Source: Marvania coccoides
Taxonomy: Eukaryota; Chlorophyta; Trebouxiophyceae; Chlorellales; Chlorellaceae
Assembly: GCA_963854735.1 (NCBI GenBank)
Contig: OY978099.1
Span: 1,798,001 to 1,862,000, forward strand
Length of the DNA stretch: 64,000 bases
Reading direction: 5' to 3'
Positions 9,283 to 21,383 of the stretch are shown in pieces. Every line of letters starts with the position of its first letter. The stretch's first letter is position 1. The notes beneath the pieces were generated by a model that ran no database searches, was not told where the DNA came from, and worked only from the letters and a program-made list of their open reading frames with translations. The position numbers and the translations under genes are program-made.

Positions 9283-10087
9283 GAAACCTACCAAGTTTAT
9301 TAGTTGGTATACGTGTTAATTTGTATATTTATGGGATGCTCTTTTGATATTCTTCTACTTCTTTTCGAAACAAATACACGACGTCTCAGTCGGGTTTCTA
9401 CGTATATCCTGTATTTCTTCCTTTGCTCGAGCTTCATTCGGGCCTCTCTATTTGCATAGTCAAATTTGCATTGTGTATTTCGTTTTGTTTTTTCTTAGGT
9501 CCTAATTGCACGGAATCATGCCTGAGATATACCCCACTACCATGCACATTTATTTAAATACTGTAAGTCATGCTACTATCAATACTTCTGCAAGTATCCA
9601 TAGCTTGTATTGCCCCACGAGTGGTGTCGCCATTCCATGCGTCATTTTCTGCTTATTTCGCCAAAAACAGCAACCCGCCCCGTCTGCCACTCCTAGAACA
9701 TTATTTTTGTGCAATATGCCAGCAATCCCTTCCCATGCTCATTTTTTAAATCATTTCCAAAGTCTCTCACTTGGTTACAAAAGAAACAAAGTCAATAATA
9801 AATTCTCCCTTTCTTGGCTTCATCAAAAATGTTTCTGACGCTCGCTGAGAACCCCACGCTCAATTAATTCGGATTGAGAAGTTCTGTATTCATTCGGCCA
9901 ACGGCACCTAGCCCGCGCCCTCGCTGTATGCGGTTCAAACACGTTTTTTTTTTTATGTCCCAAAGTTATCGATTCACTCCCTATTGCCTACTAATTCGAG
10001 GCCCTCAAATCATTCATATAGCGTTCAAACATTAAAAAAAAACAAAAAAACGAACTGCCCAGGCTGTCGATAGAAAAATAATCTCTG
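9283..10087. other. AT-rich intergenic region
   Basis: No convincing gene. An open frame around 9506-9838 has no recognisable features and a composition unlike neighbouring exons. The end (10030-10085) is an A-rich leader just before the PWWP gene. Confidence 0.3.
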
Positions 10088-11527
10088 ATGGAAGACCAGC
10101 AGCAGCCTGACACCCAGCGGCAGCCGCAGCAGCCTGGCGATATCTCTGCGGCAGTACTGCCTATCCCGCCAGTGGCAGTACCTCCAGCCATGCCCTTTGC
10201 GTTCCCTGGCCAAGACGCCCAAGCCTACGCAGCAGCGGCAGCCTTCCCAGGGTTCTTCCCCCCAGTCGCTGGCGCCATGCCCGGCCTGGGCTTCCCCATG
10301 GGCATGAACCCCATGGTGCAGCTCCCCATACCCGTCATCAACGACCCAGCCATCCTGGCTCAGCTCACAGGGTTTGACGAGAAGGTGGTGAGGGATAACC
10401 CGACCATGCTGGCAGCAGCTCAGCAGTTCCTGGCGCAACGGCTGCTGCAGCAGCAGTTTATGGCCGCGGCCGGCGGTATGGCGCACCCGGCAGCCGGCGT
10501 AAATCTGCAAGCGGCGATGCGGCAGCACCAGCAGATGGTGGCAGGGGGCGGCACCAAGACGCACAAATCGGCAGGAAAGGGGCGGGGAGGCGGCGGAAAG
10601 GCTCTGAAGCCCGCTCCCTACATTCCCGGCGCCCCCATCTCTAAAGAAAACCCCGGCGGTCGCGTCATTTGGGCCAAGCTGTCAAGCTCCCCGTGGTGGC
10701 CAGCAAAAACTCTGGACCCTGCAAGGGACGTGTCCTACCCAACGGAAGTGGACCCTCCTCGCCCCACCGCCATTCCCGTGCGCTTCTTCGGCACCCACGA
10801 GTTTGGGTGGCTGGGCTCCAAGCGGGCGCTGACGGAGTGGAAGGACGGCATCGCCAAGTTCAGCCTCGACTGCGACCAGGACTCTTTCAAGCAGGCCATA
10901 GCAGAAGCGGAGGCGTACCTCCAGAATGGCACCCTGCCAGAAATGTTCTTTGTGCCGCCTGAGGCCGAGGGAGCGCGCAAGACCGCCGCAAAAGCACAGC
11001 CGCGCAAGCGCAGCAGCGGCGTGGCTGCTCCGCGCGTCAAAACGGAGGACGGCGGCGGCATGGCAGGGTTTGTGATGCCGGGCATGGGCGGCAGTGGAGG
11101 GGCTGCGCCCAGGACGAAGGCTGCCAAAGCTGCTGCATCCGTCCCTGAGGAGGACCGAGCCACCGTGGTGTACGCCCGCAAAAAGCAGCGCCTGGCGGAG
11201 CTGGGACTGCTGCCGCCTGAGGAATCGCCCTTCGCTGCTGGCCAGGTGGCGCCCAACCCCGAGCTGCTGGCGAAGGCGGCGGAGTGGGAAGCGGCGCAGC
11301 CGGACGTTATGGCAGCGGCAAGGGCCACGGCGGTTGCCGAAGCAGAGTTGCCCCCAAGGGCATCAGTGCCGCCACCCCCGCCCCTCCCCCTTATGCATCC
11401 CATGCAGCCTGTGCACTTTGCGCAGCAGATGGGGGTGCCTGACTTTGGGGCTCTGCCGCTTGGCATGGACGCATTTGCGCTGCAACAACTCGGAACTGGA
11501 AATTTTCTTCTCTCTGGACTTGCATGA
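10088..11527 (+). CDS. PWWP-domain protein, probable histone-methyl-lysine reader
   Basis: Single exon, 479 aa. Residues 1-185 are Pro/Gln/Ala/Met-rich and likely disordered. Residues about 189-290 form a PWWP domain: GGRVIWAKLSSSPWWPAKTL, then a beta-barrel segment with IPVRFFGTHEFGWLGSKRAL and a helical tail with FKQAIAEAEAYL. PWWP domains bind nucleosomes carrying methylated H3K36 or H4K20 together with DNA. A basic KAQPRKRSSG patch follows the domain and may be a nuclear localisation signal. The remaining C-terminus is Ala/Pro-rich. No SET, DNMT or other catalytic domain accompanies it, so it is probably an adaptor. Convergent with the gene ending at 11767. Confidence 0.75.
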   Translation: MEDQQQPDTQRQPQQPGDISAAVLPIPPVAVPPAMPFAFPGQDAQAYAAAAAFPGFFPPVAGAMPGLGFPMGMNPMVQLPIPVINDPAILAQLTGFDEKVVRDNPTMLAAAQQFLAQRLLQQQFMAAAGGMAHPAAGVNLQAAMRQHQQMVAGGGTKTHKSAGKGRGGGGKALKPAPYIPGAPISKENPGGRVIWAKLSSSPWWPAKTLDPARDVSYPTEVDPPRPTAIPVRFFGTHEFGWLGSKRALTEWKDGIAKFSLDCDQDSFKQAIAEAEAYLQNGTLPEMFFVPPEAEGARKTAAKAQPRKRSSGVAAPRVKTEDGGGMAGFVMPGMGGSGGAAPRTKAAKAAASVPEEDRATVVYARKKQRLAELGLLPPEESPFAAGQVAPNPELLAKAAEWEAAQPDVMAAARATAVAEAELPPRASVPPPPPLPLMHPMQPVHFAQQMGVPDFGALPLGMDAFALQQLGTGNFLLSGLA

Positions 11528-11766
11528 GAGACTGCTGTACTGGGGAAATATAATGTCGGATTGCAGTATCGCATGCACCATTCGCATGCACCCTTCGCGC
11601 TCTTGTTTACACATTTTGATTGTAAGGTCAGCCAGCCGAGCTCGGCTCAGTTTCCAGTTTCCAGTTTACAAGATTCGCAGACATCATAAGTATTGATACT
11701 TCATGCGAACCCATGATTCGATCCCATACAATACACAACTCTCAACACATAATTATTTTTTCCTCG

Positions 11767-12625
11767 CTAGCCCCCATGGTGGTGCACGATCTTCCACTTT
11801 GCTGCCGCTCCATCTTTCCCGCTCTGCTTCTCAAACACGTTGGTTGCCACCACCCTGCCCCTGCTGTCGCCAGCGTCCATCGACTCCACGCACGTCACGT
11901 AACCCCAGCTTTCTGTCGCGTAGATTCTGACGTCCTGCAGTTCGATGCTCAGCCGCCCGCTGCCCAGAACCAGTTTCCAGCTGTCCAGCACCGACTGACG
12001 CCCTGCGATGCACCCCGAGCGCGGGTGGATGCACTGCACGTGCTCCCCTGCGCCCCAGATCTCCGACATGGCCTTGAGGCTGCCGGAAGAGAAGGCGGCG
12101 TAAAAAGCCGCGTTGGCCTCCTCAACGGCCAGCCTGTTGTCAAAGCGCCGCCGCCTGGACGATGATGAAGATTAAATGGGGGTTTTACGCGTTGAATACA
12201 TTTACTACAGTAATTAATTATATTATATTAATTATATTGATCAATTAGCGGAATGCTCACTCGAGCTCGTCCCTGAGCTGGGCAGCGGCTGAGTAGTCTT
12301 CCTCGTCTATCGCAGCATCAAGCTGCCGCTGGAGCTCAGAAATGGGCACCCCGCGGTCCGTCAATGCCTCGGGATCCAGCGGGGAGGCCCTGGTTACTAC
12401 AAGGCGGCAGGCATTTTGGTGTTGAAGAGAGCGGCGGTGACGAGGGGCGGCAGCAAGATAATTTCTGGAGTAAAGCAGCGAGGAATGGAATAATTAAAAT
12501 TGGGATATTCTGTGCACTGTATAAATTGGTATAGAAGCGCACCTGCGAAAGAGAGATGGGTTTTGAGATGTGGAGCTCGTCGATGTCTCGTTTCCAGGCG
12601 ACAGGCAGCACGGCTGGACTCTCAT
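11767..12625 (-). CDS. Plastid UVR-motif plus SnoaL/NTF2-like protein
   Basis: Three exons on the minus strand: 12543-12625, 12261-12464, 11767-12154 (675 bp, 224 aa). The N-terminus is Ser/Thr-rich with few acidic residues, like a chloroplast transit peptide. Residues about 65-92 carry a UVR-type helical motif (ISELQRQLDAAIDEEDYSAA, then AQLRDEL), and residues about 100-220 a SnoaL-like/DUF4440 cone fold (VEEANAAFYAAFSSGSLKAM, SEIWGAGEHVQCIHP, then KWKIVHHHGG at the end). Plants have proteins with the same UVR + NTF2-like order. The biochemical role is unknown; small-ligand binding and a UvrB/C- or Clp-adaptor-like protein contact are only analogies. Confidence 0.75.
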
Positions 12626-12774
12626 GCTGCTTCCAATAATCCTTTGCTAATTTTACGAATTTTAACAAAATGAACAAAGCACTTCAAATGCATGAAACAA
12701 ACATCATTTGCCAGCCAAATTGCGTGTCCAGTCGCATTTTTCATTTTCAGAAACCGTTCCCCGTGCATTCTGAA

Positions 12775-15282
12775 TTATAATGTCCCAGGAGGCAGCCGCA
12801 TGTTGTTCTCCCACAGCCAGTCCGCCAAGGAGGGCCCGCTGCTGCGCTCCGCCACCTCCTTGACCGCCGCATTAATTTCGGCCTTGGAGAACCCAGAAAG
12901 CATGGTCAGCTGCCGCATCTGCAGCTCCGGCGGGTCTGAATATATGGGCACCAGTCTGGCCAGCATCTGCGCCTCCTGCGCTGTTCCCTGCCTTGCCACG
13001 ATGACGTCTGCCTGAGAGTGGCGGGAGCACGCTGCCTGCTGCGCCTGCTGCGTGCAAACCTCCAGCACCCGCTGCTGCCCTTCTGTCGCTTTGCTGAGCC
13101 ACACAAACACGGCGTCTCCTGCATCAACCACCGCAGCAAGGCTGAGCGCCAGGGCCAGGTCGCATGCAGGGGCTGGCTGCAGCTCAAGCGCAGGGCCCAG
13201 CAGGGCTCCCACCCCTCCAGACAGCTGCGTTTGCCCCCGTGCGGGGGGCAGCAGCACCTGCAGCTCTGGCCGGCACATCCTGGCCGCAGTTTCCAGCGGC
13301 GCCATCACCAGGCGCTGCAAAAACACCTCGCGAGCGCTGTCGTCACCCAGGGGCCCGCGTTGGAGCGCGCGGTGGTGCAGAAAGAAGGCTACTTGCGCCA
13401 GGGGGAGGGACCCCTGCGGCAATGCGTGGTGGGATGGACCGCTGAGCCAACCCTTACTGGAGGCATCAGGGCGGCCCAGCACTAGGGAAACCTCTTGAAG
13501 CCGGTTCACTGCAGCACCAGGAGGGTCAAATGAATCACTATTAGGAGAAAAATTAACTACAATACTAATAAATCAGCGGAAAAATAACCAACTCACGTAT
13601 GCGCCTGCGCAGGATCTCTGCTCGCATGCGGCTGTGGGTGGCGCGCTCCTCCAGCGCCACCCAGGCCACTTCTTTAGCCACCAGCGCAGCGGTGGGTCCC
13701 CACCGCGTGCCCCCCGGCACCTCGCCCTTTTGCGGCGCCGCCAGTTGCCGCGTGAGCACCCTCGTGACAGAGCACCCATCGGCGCGAGTCCAGTGCAAAC
13801 ACAACTGTATGAAGACGTCGTGGCGGGCAGAAGGGGTGGGCACCGCCTCTAGCAGCAGTGTGGGGCTCTGGTGGGTGTCTGGGGGGTCGCAGAGGAAGCT
13901 CCACACAGATCGACCAAGCAAGCGGGAAGCAAGCTGAGGCCCCTCCGCGTCCTCCCACTCCGCCGCCATTTGTCCGTCAGCGGAGATGGGAGCCAGGGGG
14001 CCCAGCGCCCTGGCCACCTTGATCCCCGGGCTGCACCGCACCTCCATCATGCAGGCAGCGCCCACCTGGCGAGAGAGAACGCCACGTAGGTTGGCGGACA
14101 GGGCGGAACCAACCACCGCATGGGGAATGAGCAGCCCTCCCGTGCCTTGGGCCACCACTCCCAGGCTCCATGCCAGTCCAGAGTCCCTGGTCACTGCAGC
14201 CACGTCCACCACAAGGCGACCCTCAGCGGCAAGGGAAGAAAGGAAACAAAGACGGCGGGTCTCATCCTCGCGCTCCTCTTCATCAATATCCAGACTGTCG
14301 GAGCTGCTATTTGCGTAGTTTCCGCCAATGCTGCTGTTATCAACAGCGTTGCTGCTGCCGGCGGTGACTAGCACAAGCTGGGCCACCACGTCGTCGTCTG
14401 CTGGACGCTGCATGGCCTGCTGCTGTGGGAACACCCCCAAGTTTGTCTTTTCTTCAGCCAGGCGTATGCCCGCCCTCACCACCGCCTCCAGCCGCCCCTC
14501 CAACCCCTCGCTGCCTGCCCATGGTCCGGAGTGAGGACGCAGCGTGGACAGCGCAGCACGCAGCTGCTCACGGCACTCACCTAATGGTGCTACGTGGGCA
14601 TGCCGCGCAGCTCCGGAATCTGCGAGCAAAAAGTCCAGATGCGCTGCTCTGCGGCTGCTGTCGCTCGATTGTGCCTGCTGCTGTTGCTGCGGTCCCAGCC
14701 GAAACGCGCACGGAAGCTCTCCCACCGCCATCAGCGCCACTCTAAAGTGGTCTGGCACGCCCTCCAGTGCCTCTGCCACCGCCGTCTTCAGTCTGTCGAT
14801 GTCTTCCTCACACGCCGCCAAGTCCAGCGCCAGGATCCTGATGGGCTCGGTGGCGGGCTCGGAGGCCTCGGCGACGCTGCCCACGTAGTCCACTGCCTCT
14901 GGCAAGCCCGCCACGCCCTGCGCTGCTGGGTTGGCGTGCAGGCAGAATGGGCAGACCCACTTTTGTGAGACGGGGTCCACTGCTGAATGGGAGCAGGCGT
15001 AGGCGTCGCATTTATCGCACTCTGCCGCTGCTGCGCGAGGTAAAGCAAGCAGCTTGGACCCTGGGAGCGGCTCTGGGGTGAGAATGGCGCCGAACGGCAG
15101 CAGCGCATTGCCTGACGAATCTGTGGGGGAGGAAGCGACCTGTGGATAGTTCGGAGGGGAAGGAGGTGAGGAATCAAGCCCTCGAAACGGCTGGATCGCA
15201 GTTTAAACTAGGCAGTGTACCCTACCTCGGTCGATAGGCAAACGAAATGGTCTTTAAAGTTTGGTTTCTGTGAAGAATTCAT
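12775..15282 (-). CDS. Divergent SEC23-like COPII coat subunit
   Basis: Proposed exons: 15226-15282, 13597-15190, 12775-13508 (2385 bp, 794 aa). A four-cysteine zinc finger (ECDKCDAYACSH ... WVCPFC, about residues 80-110) of the Sec23/Sec24 type is preceded by PFGAILTPEPLPGS, which matches the start of plant SEC23F-like proteins. A trunk (vWA-like) domain, a beta-sandwich region and a long helical segment follow. The C-terminal exon has weak gelsolin-like character (AVFVWLSKATEGQQ, then an end rich in Ala/Leu). SEC23 activates SAR1 and forms the inner COPII coat at ER exit sites. The first exon (19 codons) is joined through a proposed intron of only 35 bp (15191-15225), so the start is the least certain part. 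Divergently transcribed from TAF2. Confidence 0.7.
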
Positions 15283-15709
15283 GTTGGAAAATGGCCTCCC
15301 ACCGAACGAAATTTGAGCTTCGTGGCCACGCTGATGGATATGATCAGATGGTTTCTTGATCACTGGCGCAGGTCATCGCACTGATCGAGCATTAAAAAAA
15401 TAAATGCCTTCAAAAGTGGTTTCGTTTATTTCTGTTCTAGAGAAGCGACCGTGGTGCCCCGATGTCAGAAGGGAATTTAAGGTTTCGCTGGTCAAATAAC
15501 ACTGGAGAAATCATGATGACATAAATTTCAAAAAAAAAAAAAAATGGCTTGCCTCTCCAGTCTAAAACACCGGCCTGGCATCCTCTGCGTCATTTCTTTT
15601 CAACAATTTTACTAAATATAAAATGGATTCGTAGATTTACAGAGCTGTCGCACGACAGCAGCTCGTTGTAATTAATAATTCCAAATTTTACTAGGCAACT
15701 CGTTTAAAC
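15283..15709. promoter_or_regulatory. Shared intergenic region between SEC23-like gene and TAF2
   Basis: The 427-bp gap separates two divergent starts and must hold both promoters. It contains a poly-A run near 15529-15543 and an ACAGAGCTGTCGCACGACAG patch just before TAF2. No TATA box or other defined element was recognised. Confidence 0.4.
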
Positions 15710-18700
15710 ATGAGTCTGGATGAGGAGATGGCGAGCGTATCATGCCAAGAGATATCATTGAAAATCGACGCAGCGTCTAGGCACCTCTCAGGGTGAGCCC
15801 ACTTGTTTTACAACCTGCTTAAAAACTGTTGATCACCTCTGTCCTTCCTTGAAGCCAGCCTGCTCACTTTGCGACGCTTGATGCACTGTACAGATGGACT
15901 GAAATGAAAGCTGAAATCGCGCGGGGCGCCTCCAAGCTCAAGCTCCACGCTCGCGGCCTGCGCATCACAGCGGCCTTGGTTGACGGCCAGCCTGCGCCCT
16001 TCACAGCCACGCCTGCCGAGGTGCAGGACAAGCTGGGGCCGCTGTCTGAGCAGCATCACACATCGCAGGATGCGTTGAAAGAGGCGGCGGCGGAAACAGT
16101 GCTGTCGCAGTACAGCCACGCCCTGGCGGCAGAACTGGCGCCGGAACTGGAGGTGACGCTGCCGCCTGCGCCCGAAGCAGACGCCCCCGGCCCCAGCACA
16201 GCCGGCGCTGCCAGTGCCACTTGCCATCTCACCGTTCGCATTGAGTTTGAGGCGTCCAACCCTTCGTCTGGGGTTCACTTTTTTGGGGGCGAGTACGCCG
16301 TGACAGACAATGAAGTGAGGAGGGCCAGCGCGTGGGCCCCCTGCGTGGACGTACCCTCCGCTGCAGTAGAATTCAAGCTGCATCTCACCGTGCCCGCCCA
16401 CAGCGTGGCTGTGGGTCCCGGTCAGTTGACTGGGCAGACGTGGGCAGAGGGAGGCAGGCAGTGGCGCACATTCCACTACGCTGTGCCGCTGCCGTGCGCC
16501 CCCTGCGACCTGGGGTTTGCCGTAGGACCCATGCAAGCGCTGTGTGGCAGCCCAGGGCCCCTGCCCGACGTCGTTGCCCCTGGCACCGCTCTCCCAGTGG
16601 TGACCCTTTTCGCCCCGACGCCGCCCCCCGTCCCCGCCCCGCCGCCCGCCTGGAGCCTGATCCACACCTCCAGCTTCTACGCGCTCCCGTTTGCGCTGTA
16701 CAGCGAGGTGCTGGGGTGCGCTTTCCCTCTGCCGGCGGTGCAGCAGGCGTTTGTGCCCCCAGAGGCAGCGCCAGCACGGAGCGCCTCATTCCTGGGCTTG
16801 CAAGTGCTCACCACCGATGATGTGGTGGTGCCCCGTTCCGTGGAGCAGTCGCAGGCTGCGCGGTGCGCCATCGCGGGCGGTCTCGCACGGCAGTGGTTTG
16901 GTCGCCTGATCCGCCCAGCCACATTGGACGATGCTTGGCTGGTGGAGGGGCTGGCGGTGTGGCTGGAGGACCAGTACGTGAAGAGGTACATGGGCAAGAC
17001 GGAGGTGGCGTACCGGCAGTGGGAGCGCCGGCAGGCGGTGGCTGCGGCAGACAACGGAGACGCCCCTCCGCTGGCCTACCGCCTGCGATCCACGGTCGCA
17101 GCGCCCGCGGTCAGCTCCCCTTGGGGCCCCATGCTGGGCTCTGAGCAGCTGGAACCCTCCCCTCTGCGCACCCTCAAGGCTGGCGCTGTGGTTGGGATGC
17201 TGGAGCAGAGGGCAGGGGAGGAGCCATTTCGCAAACACGTGGCTGCACTGGTGAAGGGGGCGCTGTCGGGGGAGAAGGTGGCGGGAGGGCCACGCACCAT
17301 CGACGCCACCGCGTTTGTGACCGAGTTAGGGCGCGTGGGTGACTTTAAGAAGGAGGTGGGCGCGTTCATCGAGCGCTGGGTGCTGGGGCGGGGGGTACCG
17401 TCGCTCACGGTGGCGTATCGGTTCTACCGCCGCGGGTCCTACATGGAGGTGGGCATCCAGCAGAGCGGCAGCGCCCCCGCCAAGCTGGCTGCTGAGGCTG
17501 CTGAGGCTGCCGCCCAGCGTGAGGGCATTGGCACCGGAGTCATCAAGGTGGCAGTGAAGGAGGGGTCGGGGGCCACGGTGGACCACCCCGTGCACATTGG
17601 GGGCGAGACGCTGGTGCTGACTGAGTTGAAGGTCAACCCAGAGGTGAAGAAGGTGGCGCTCAAGTGAGTTGGAACATTTTTTGTTTCGAAGAGGGGTGTA
17701 TTTGAAGTGGAGCATAGCTGAAGTTGGTGGCTCATTTGCAGGCGTGGCCGGAAGAAAAAGGAGGAAGAAGAACTGCTGGCAGCAGCGCAAAAGGCAGCAG
17801 AAAACGGTAGGCCAATTATTATTTACTACAGCCATCGCAGCCGTAGCCGAGTTTTTTTCTTCTCATTCTTCTTTTTCCTTTTTTGCAGCCATGCACCCTG
17901 TTCAGTGGGTGCGATTGGACCCTGGTGGCGAATGGCTGTGCAGCGGCAGGGTGCTTCAGGTTGAGCGCACCCTGCGCAACCAGCTGTTTGACTCCAAGGA
18001 CGTCATCGCCCAGATAGATGCAGTCAGGGTGAGAAACACGCTTTCATAGTTTCTTTAATGGAATTTCAAAAACAAATATATATATAATGCTACCCCTTTC
18101 GCCCCCATAATGATTGAATAAAATCCAGGGTCTCGCTGATCTGCCAGTGAGTGAGCTGAACTCAGAGCCCCTGTCGTTGCTGGTGGACGCACTGCGCAAT
18201 ACCCACCAGGACCAACCCGCACACTTGCACTGCCGCGTGCGCATCGAGGCCGCCCGCGCTCTGGCTGGACTGCGCTGCGAAGGCGGCCGCCCCCTGGGCC
18301 TGGTTGAGCTCATTCGCTACTACAAAGAGCTGTACTGGTGGGACCCAGATGGGGACGCGGTCAAGAGCGCATCTTTCCCTGACGTGGGCGAGTACATGGT
18401 GGCGTGCGCGGTGGCTGGGGCGATTGCGTCTGCCACGGCAATGCCTCAATGGCGGGGCCAGCCAGAGGCGGTGGGAGACCTCTACGACGCGGTGCTGCTG
18501 ATCAAGGCGGCGGTGGAGGGATTTGTGAGCGGGTGGGACGCGTTTGACGACCGTGGCCTGCTGGTTGCGCTGTGCTCATCGCTGGGCGAGCTGCGCATCC
18601 CACCGGTGAGTTTATGAAATAAGTTGTATTACACATTCAAGACATAGGCGTACTTAAACTTTATTAGTATATTGGTTGTATTTGATTTCTTATTATATCT

Positions 18701-20271
18701 TTTAAAATGAAGAAAATGATCGTTTCCCCCCTCACTTCTTATTCCCACCGCTGATCGTTTTTCTTCTCTTTTCGCTAGGATGACGAGGCGACCATGCAAG
18801 TGATGGTGGACCTGATGGAGGGAATGGTGGTGCACCAGCTGATGCGCAGACTGGGCGCAGACCTTGCAGCACCAAGCGCTGGTCACCTTGTTGGGTCTGC
18901 GTGCATCGCCGCCATGGTGGAGGTGGTCATCAGTCTGGGGGCCAGCTGCAGCGCAGACACGCTGAAACAGTGAGTTTATATCATTGCATGGCTGAATTTA
19001 TCAAGACTTGACATTTTTTGGAGGGTATGTCATTTAAAAAAAAAAAAAAAAAAAAAAAACTTTGCAGGGTGGTGTCATTGCTGGGGCGCTACACCGCAGA
19101 GACAACGCTGCCGCTGGCTTTGCGGGAAGCGGCGCATCGTGGACTGGCCAGGCTGCTGGCAGCCCTGCACGGGTGGGGCGCTGCGCTTGACTTTGCGCTG
19201 CGCTGCGGGGAGCAGCAGGAGGACGCCGGCACGCTGTTGGCGAGGGCGGCGTGGGAGGAGGTGGTTGCTCTAGCCCCTGCAGCAGCAACCGGTCCCTCGC
19301 CCTCGCACCGATTGTCCCAGAAAAGTCTCTGCCGCGCTGCAGAGGTGGTGAAGAGCTACGGCGATGCCCGCGTGCGCCACCTGGCGTTCATGGCGCTGCG
19401 ACGCCTGCAGCAGAAGCCACCCACGCTGTATGAGGCCCCTGAAGACCACCTGGTGCTGCTGGATGCAGAGGCGGAAGGCGTGGAGGAAGAAGTGACGGTG
19501 GGCGGTGCTGTGCCTGCTGGCCCTGCTCCCAGCGTGGTCATCAAGCTTGAGATGCCCGCACTCCCCGCTGCCAGCACTGTGATCAAGCTGGATACCGGCG
19601 CCCCCTCCCAGCCTCAGCCGGCGCCCTCAATGCCGCCTTTCCCTGCAGCAGCTGGCCTGAAGAAGATAAAGCTGGTTGGGGCGAAGACTGCGGCAGCAGC
19701 GGCAGGGAGCGGCGCTCTGGCGCTGTCAGGAGGCAATGCCGCTCTCCCTGCTGCCACGCTGTTGAGCGATGGCCGGGCGCCTCCAATGCCAGCAGCAACG
19801 GTGACCATGGTGGGAGCTACTACGGGCGCTGCTGCAGCTGACCACGGCGTGGTGGAGCAGCAGGTGAAGGAACCTGAGGAGATGGATATTGATGTTGGAG
19901 AGAAGCCGACTGTAGTCATGGCGGCAGCAGCAGCAGCAGCAGCAGCAGCAGCGGCAGCGGCAGCGGCTGTCGCCACCATTGCAGCACCATTGGAGGCACT
20001 GCCTGCTGTCCCGGCTGCTGTGGCTGTCCCTGCTCCTGAAGCAGCTACGCCGGCCCCTAAGCATGTGGTGCCTGCGAAACTCAAAGTGAAGCTACAAACC
20101 TCGGCCCCATCTGCATTGCAGCAGCCGATAGCTCCGCCGCCACCAGTGATGGAGGCTGCTCCAGCTGCGCCTGCCCCTCCGTCCCCAGCTCCTGATGCAG
20201 CTCCTGCCGCTGCGCCCCCTACGAAACTCAAACTCAAGCTGAAGCTGCCAGCAACGCACAAGCCTGAATAA
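15710..20271 (+). CDS. TAF2: TAF2, transcription initiation factor TFIID subunit 2
   Basis: Seven exons: 15710-15792, 15894-17663, 17742-17806, 17889-18028, 18129-18605, 18779-18969, 19068-20271 (3930 bp, 1309 aa). The fold is that of an M1-type aminopeptidase without a catalytic centre. Where an active enzyme has HExxH, this protein reads AGGLARQWFG, followed by the conserved WLVEGLAVWLEDQYVKR. After a lysine-rich linker comes the TAF2 hallmark HPVQWVRLDPGGEWL, then HEAT-like helices. The last 300 residues are Ala/Pro-rich, include a run of 16 or so alanines, and repeat short basic-hydrophobic motifs (VIKLE, VIKLD, KKIKLV, LKVKLQT, TKLKLKLKL). TAF2 binds Initiator DNA with TAF1. Intron 6 carries a 23-base A run immediately before its acceptor. 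Confidence 0.92.
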
Positions 20272-20616
20272 TTGATTGGCGGTATTTTCAAGGGGCCATA
20301 ATAATAAAATGGATTATTCTGTAACACAAATGACAATATATAAGAGATGGTGATAGTAAACAGCTCAGCTGCTATCAACATTATTAGAGTAACAGGAGTC
20401 GTGTTCACAGCCACCCCGTTGAGAGAGGCAGTGCCCCTTCCACCCGCCGGTTCAACCTCAGTTCCTGTGGACGTACGACACACTTCTGCTAAAAGCTAGA
20501 AACAGCTCAGAATGAAGAGAAAAAAACACTCCTTCATTTTGAAATGAATTTTCCTTTTCTTTTCTTTTTTTTCTTTTTTTCCTACTTCCTTTCTTTTTGC
20601 AGAGCGGTCTCTGCGA

Positions 20617-21357
20617 GTCTAAGGGGGACGTAAATTTGAAACGGCCCCTACCCTGGTAGAAAATGGCCATTTTTTTCAGATGGAGGTGGACCCCCTCCAA
20701 GAAAGCGCCGCTGCGCGTCGCAAGTCCCAACCCCCACCCCACCTTTTGGCAGCAACGAGTTGGCGGGGTAGGTGGTCCCCCCGTCTCCCTCCCTACCGCT
20801 TGAATTTTAGTGATAATGTAACAAATTCAGTATAATCAATATATATATATATGTATATCAAATGGCATGCGCCATTCATTTATATTTGGGTTCATTCAAA
20901 CTTTGTGTGTTATGCAGAGAATTTTTTGGGGGGGTTCTTTTGCCGCGGCCGTATTCATCAACCAGTCCTGCAACCCTCTCCTCCACCACATCGCCGTGCT
21001 CCTCTACCAAGGGTGCTGCGCCGGATCCACCGTCTCCACATTTTCCCGATCCCTTCCCACCTTTTAAAGCCTTCTCTCTGGTGAATTTAGAATCCGCAGC
21101 GTAAGAGTTAGACACGACATCCATGGGCCTGGAGAAAGCTCTGGGGACCCGCAGGGCGGCCTATTGTCCCCAGCCCTCGCTGCCTCCGGCGGGGAATTGG
21201 GTAGGTGGCCCCCCCACACCCCTCCCGCCGCCCTGCCGGATGGCGGTGGGTCCCCCCACCCCTGCGCCGCTCCCAAATAATCAAGGTTCTACGCCCCCCC
21301 CCCCCCCCATTCAGCCCCTAGGAGCCGAATTGTCGTCAAATTCACGTACCCCTAAAG
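20617..21357. repeat. Imperfect inverted-repeat pair, possible decayed transposable element
   Basis: The stretch GTCTAAGGGGGACGTAAATT at 20617-20636 resembles the reverse complement of 21336-21357 (CTTTAGGGGTACGTGAATTT on the other strand). Inside these ends a CGGC(C/T)CCTA word also recurs inverted. The enclosed 0.7 kb has no coding capacity. The match is imperfect, so an ancient terminal-inverted-repeat element is only one explanation. Confidence 0.3.
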
Positions 21358-21383
21358 GGATTGTATTAATGAAATATGGTATT

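Noticed and set aside
9506..9838. 110-codon open frame in the gap before the PWWP gene
   Set aside because: Low-complexity His/Ser/Pro composition, AT-rich codons and no motif.
16860..16990. M1 aminopeptidase-like region read as an active metallopeptidase
   Set aside because: The HExxH zinc motif is replaced by GLARQ; the rest of the protein identifies it as TAF2.
20876..21124. Minus-strand 82-codon frame in the gap after TAF2
   Set aside because: Gly-rich low complexity within a repeat-like block, with no recognisable domain.
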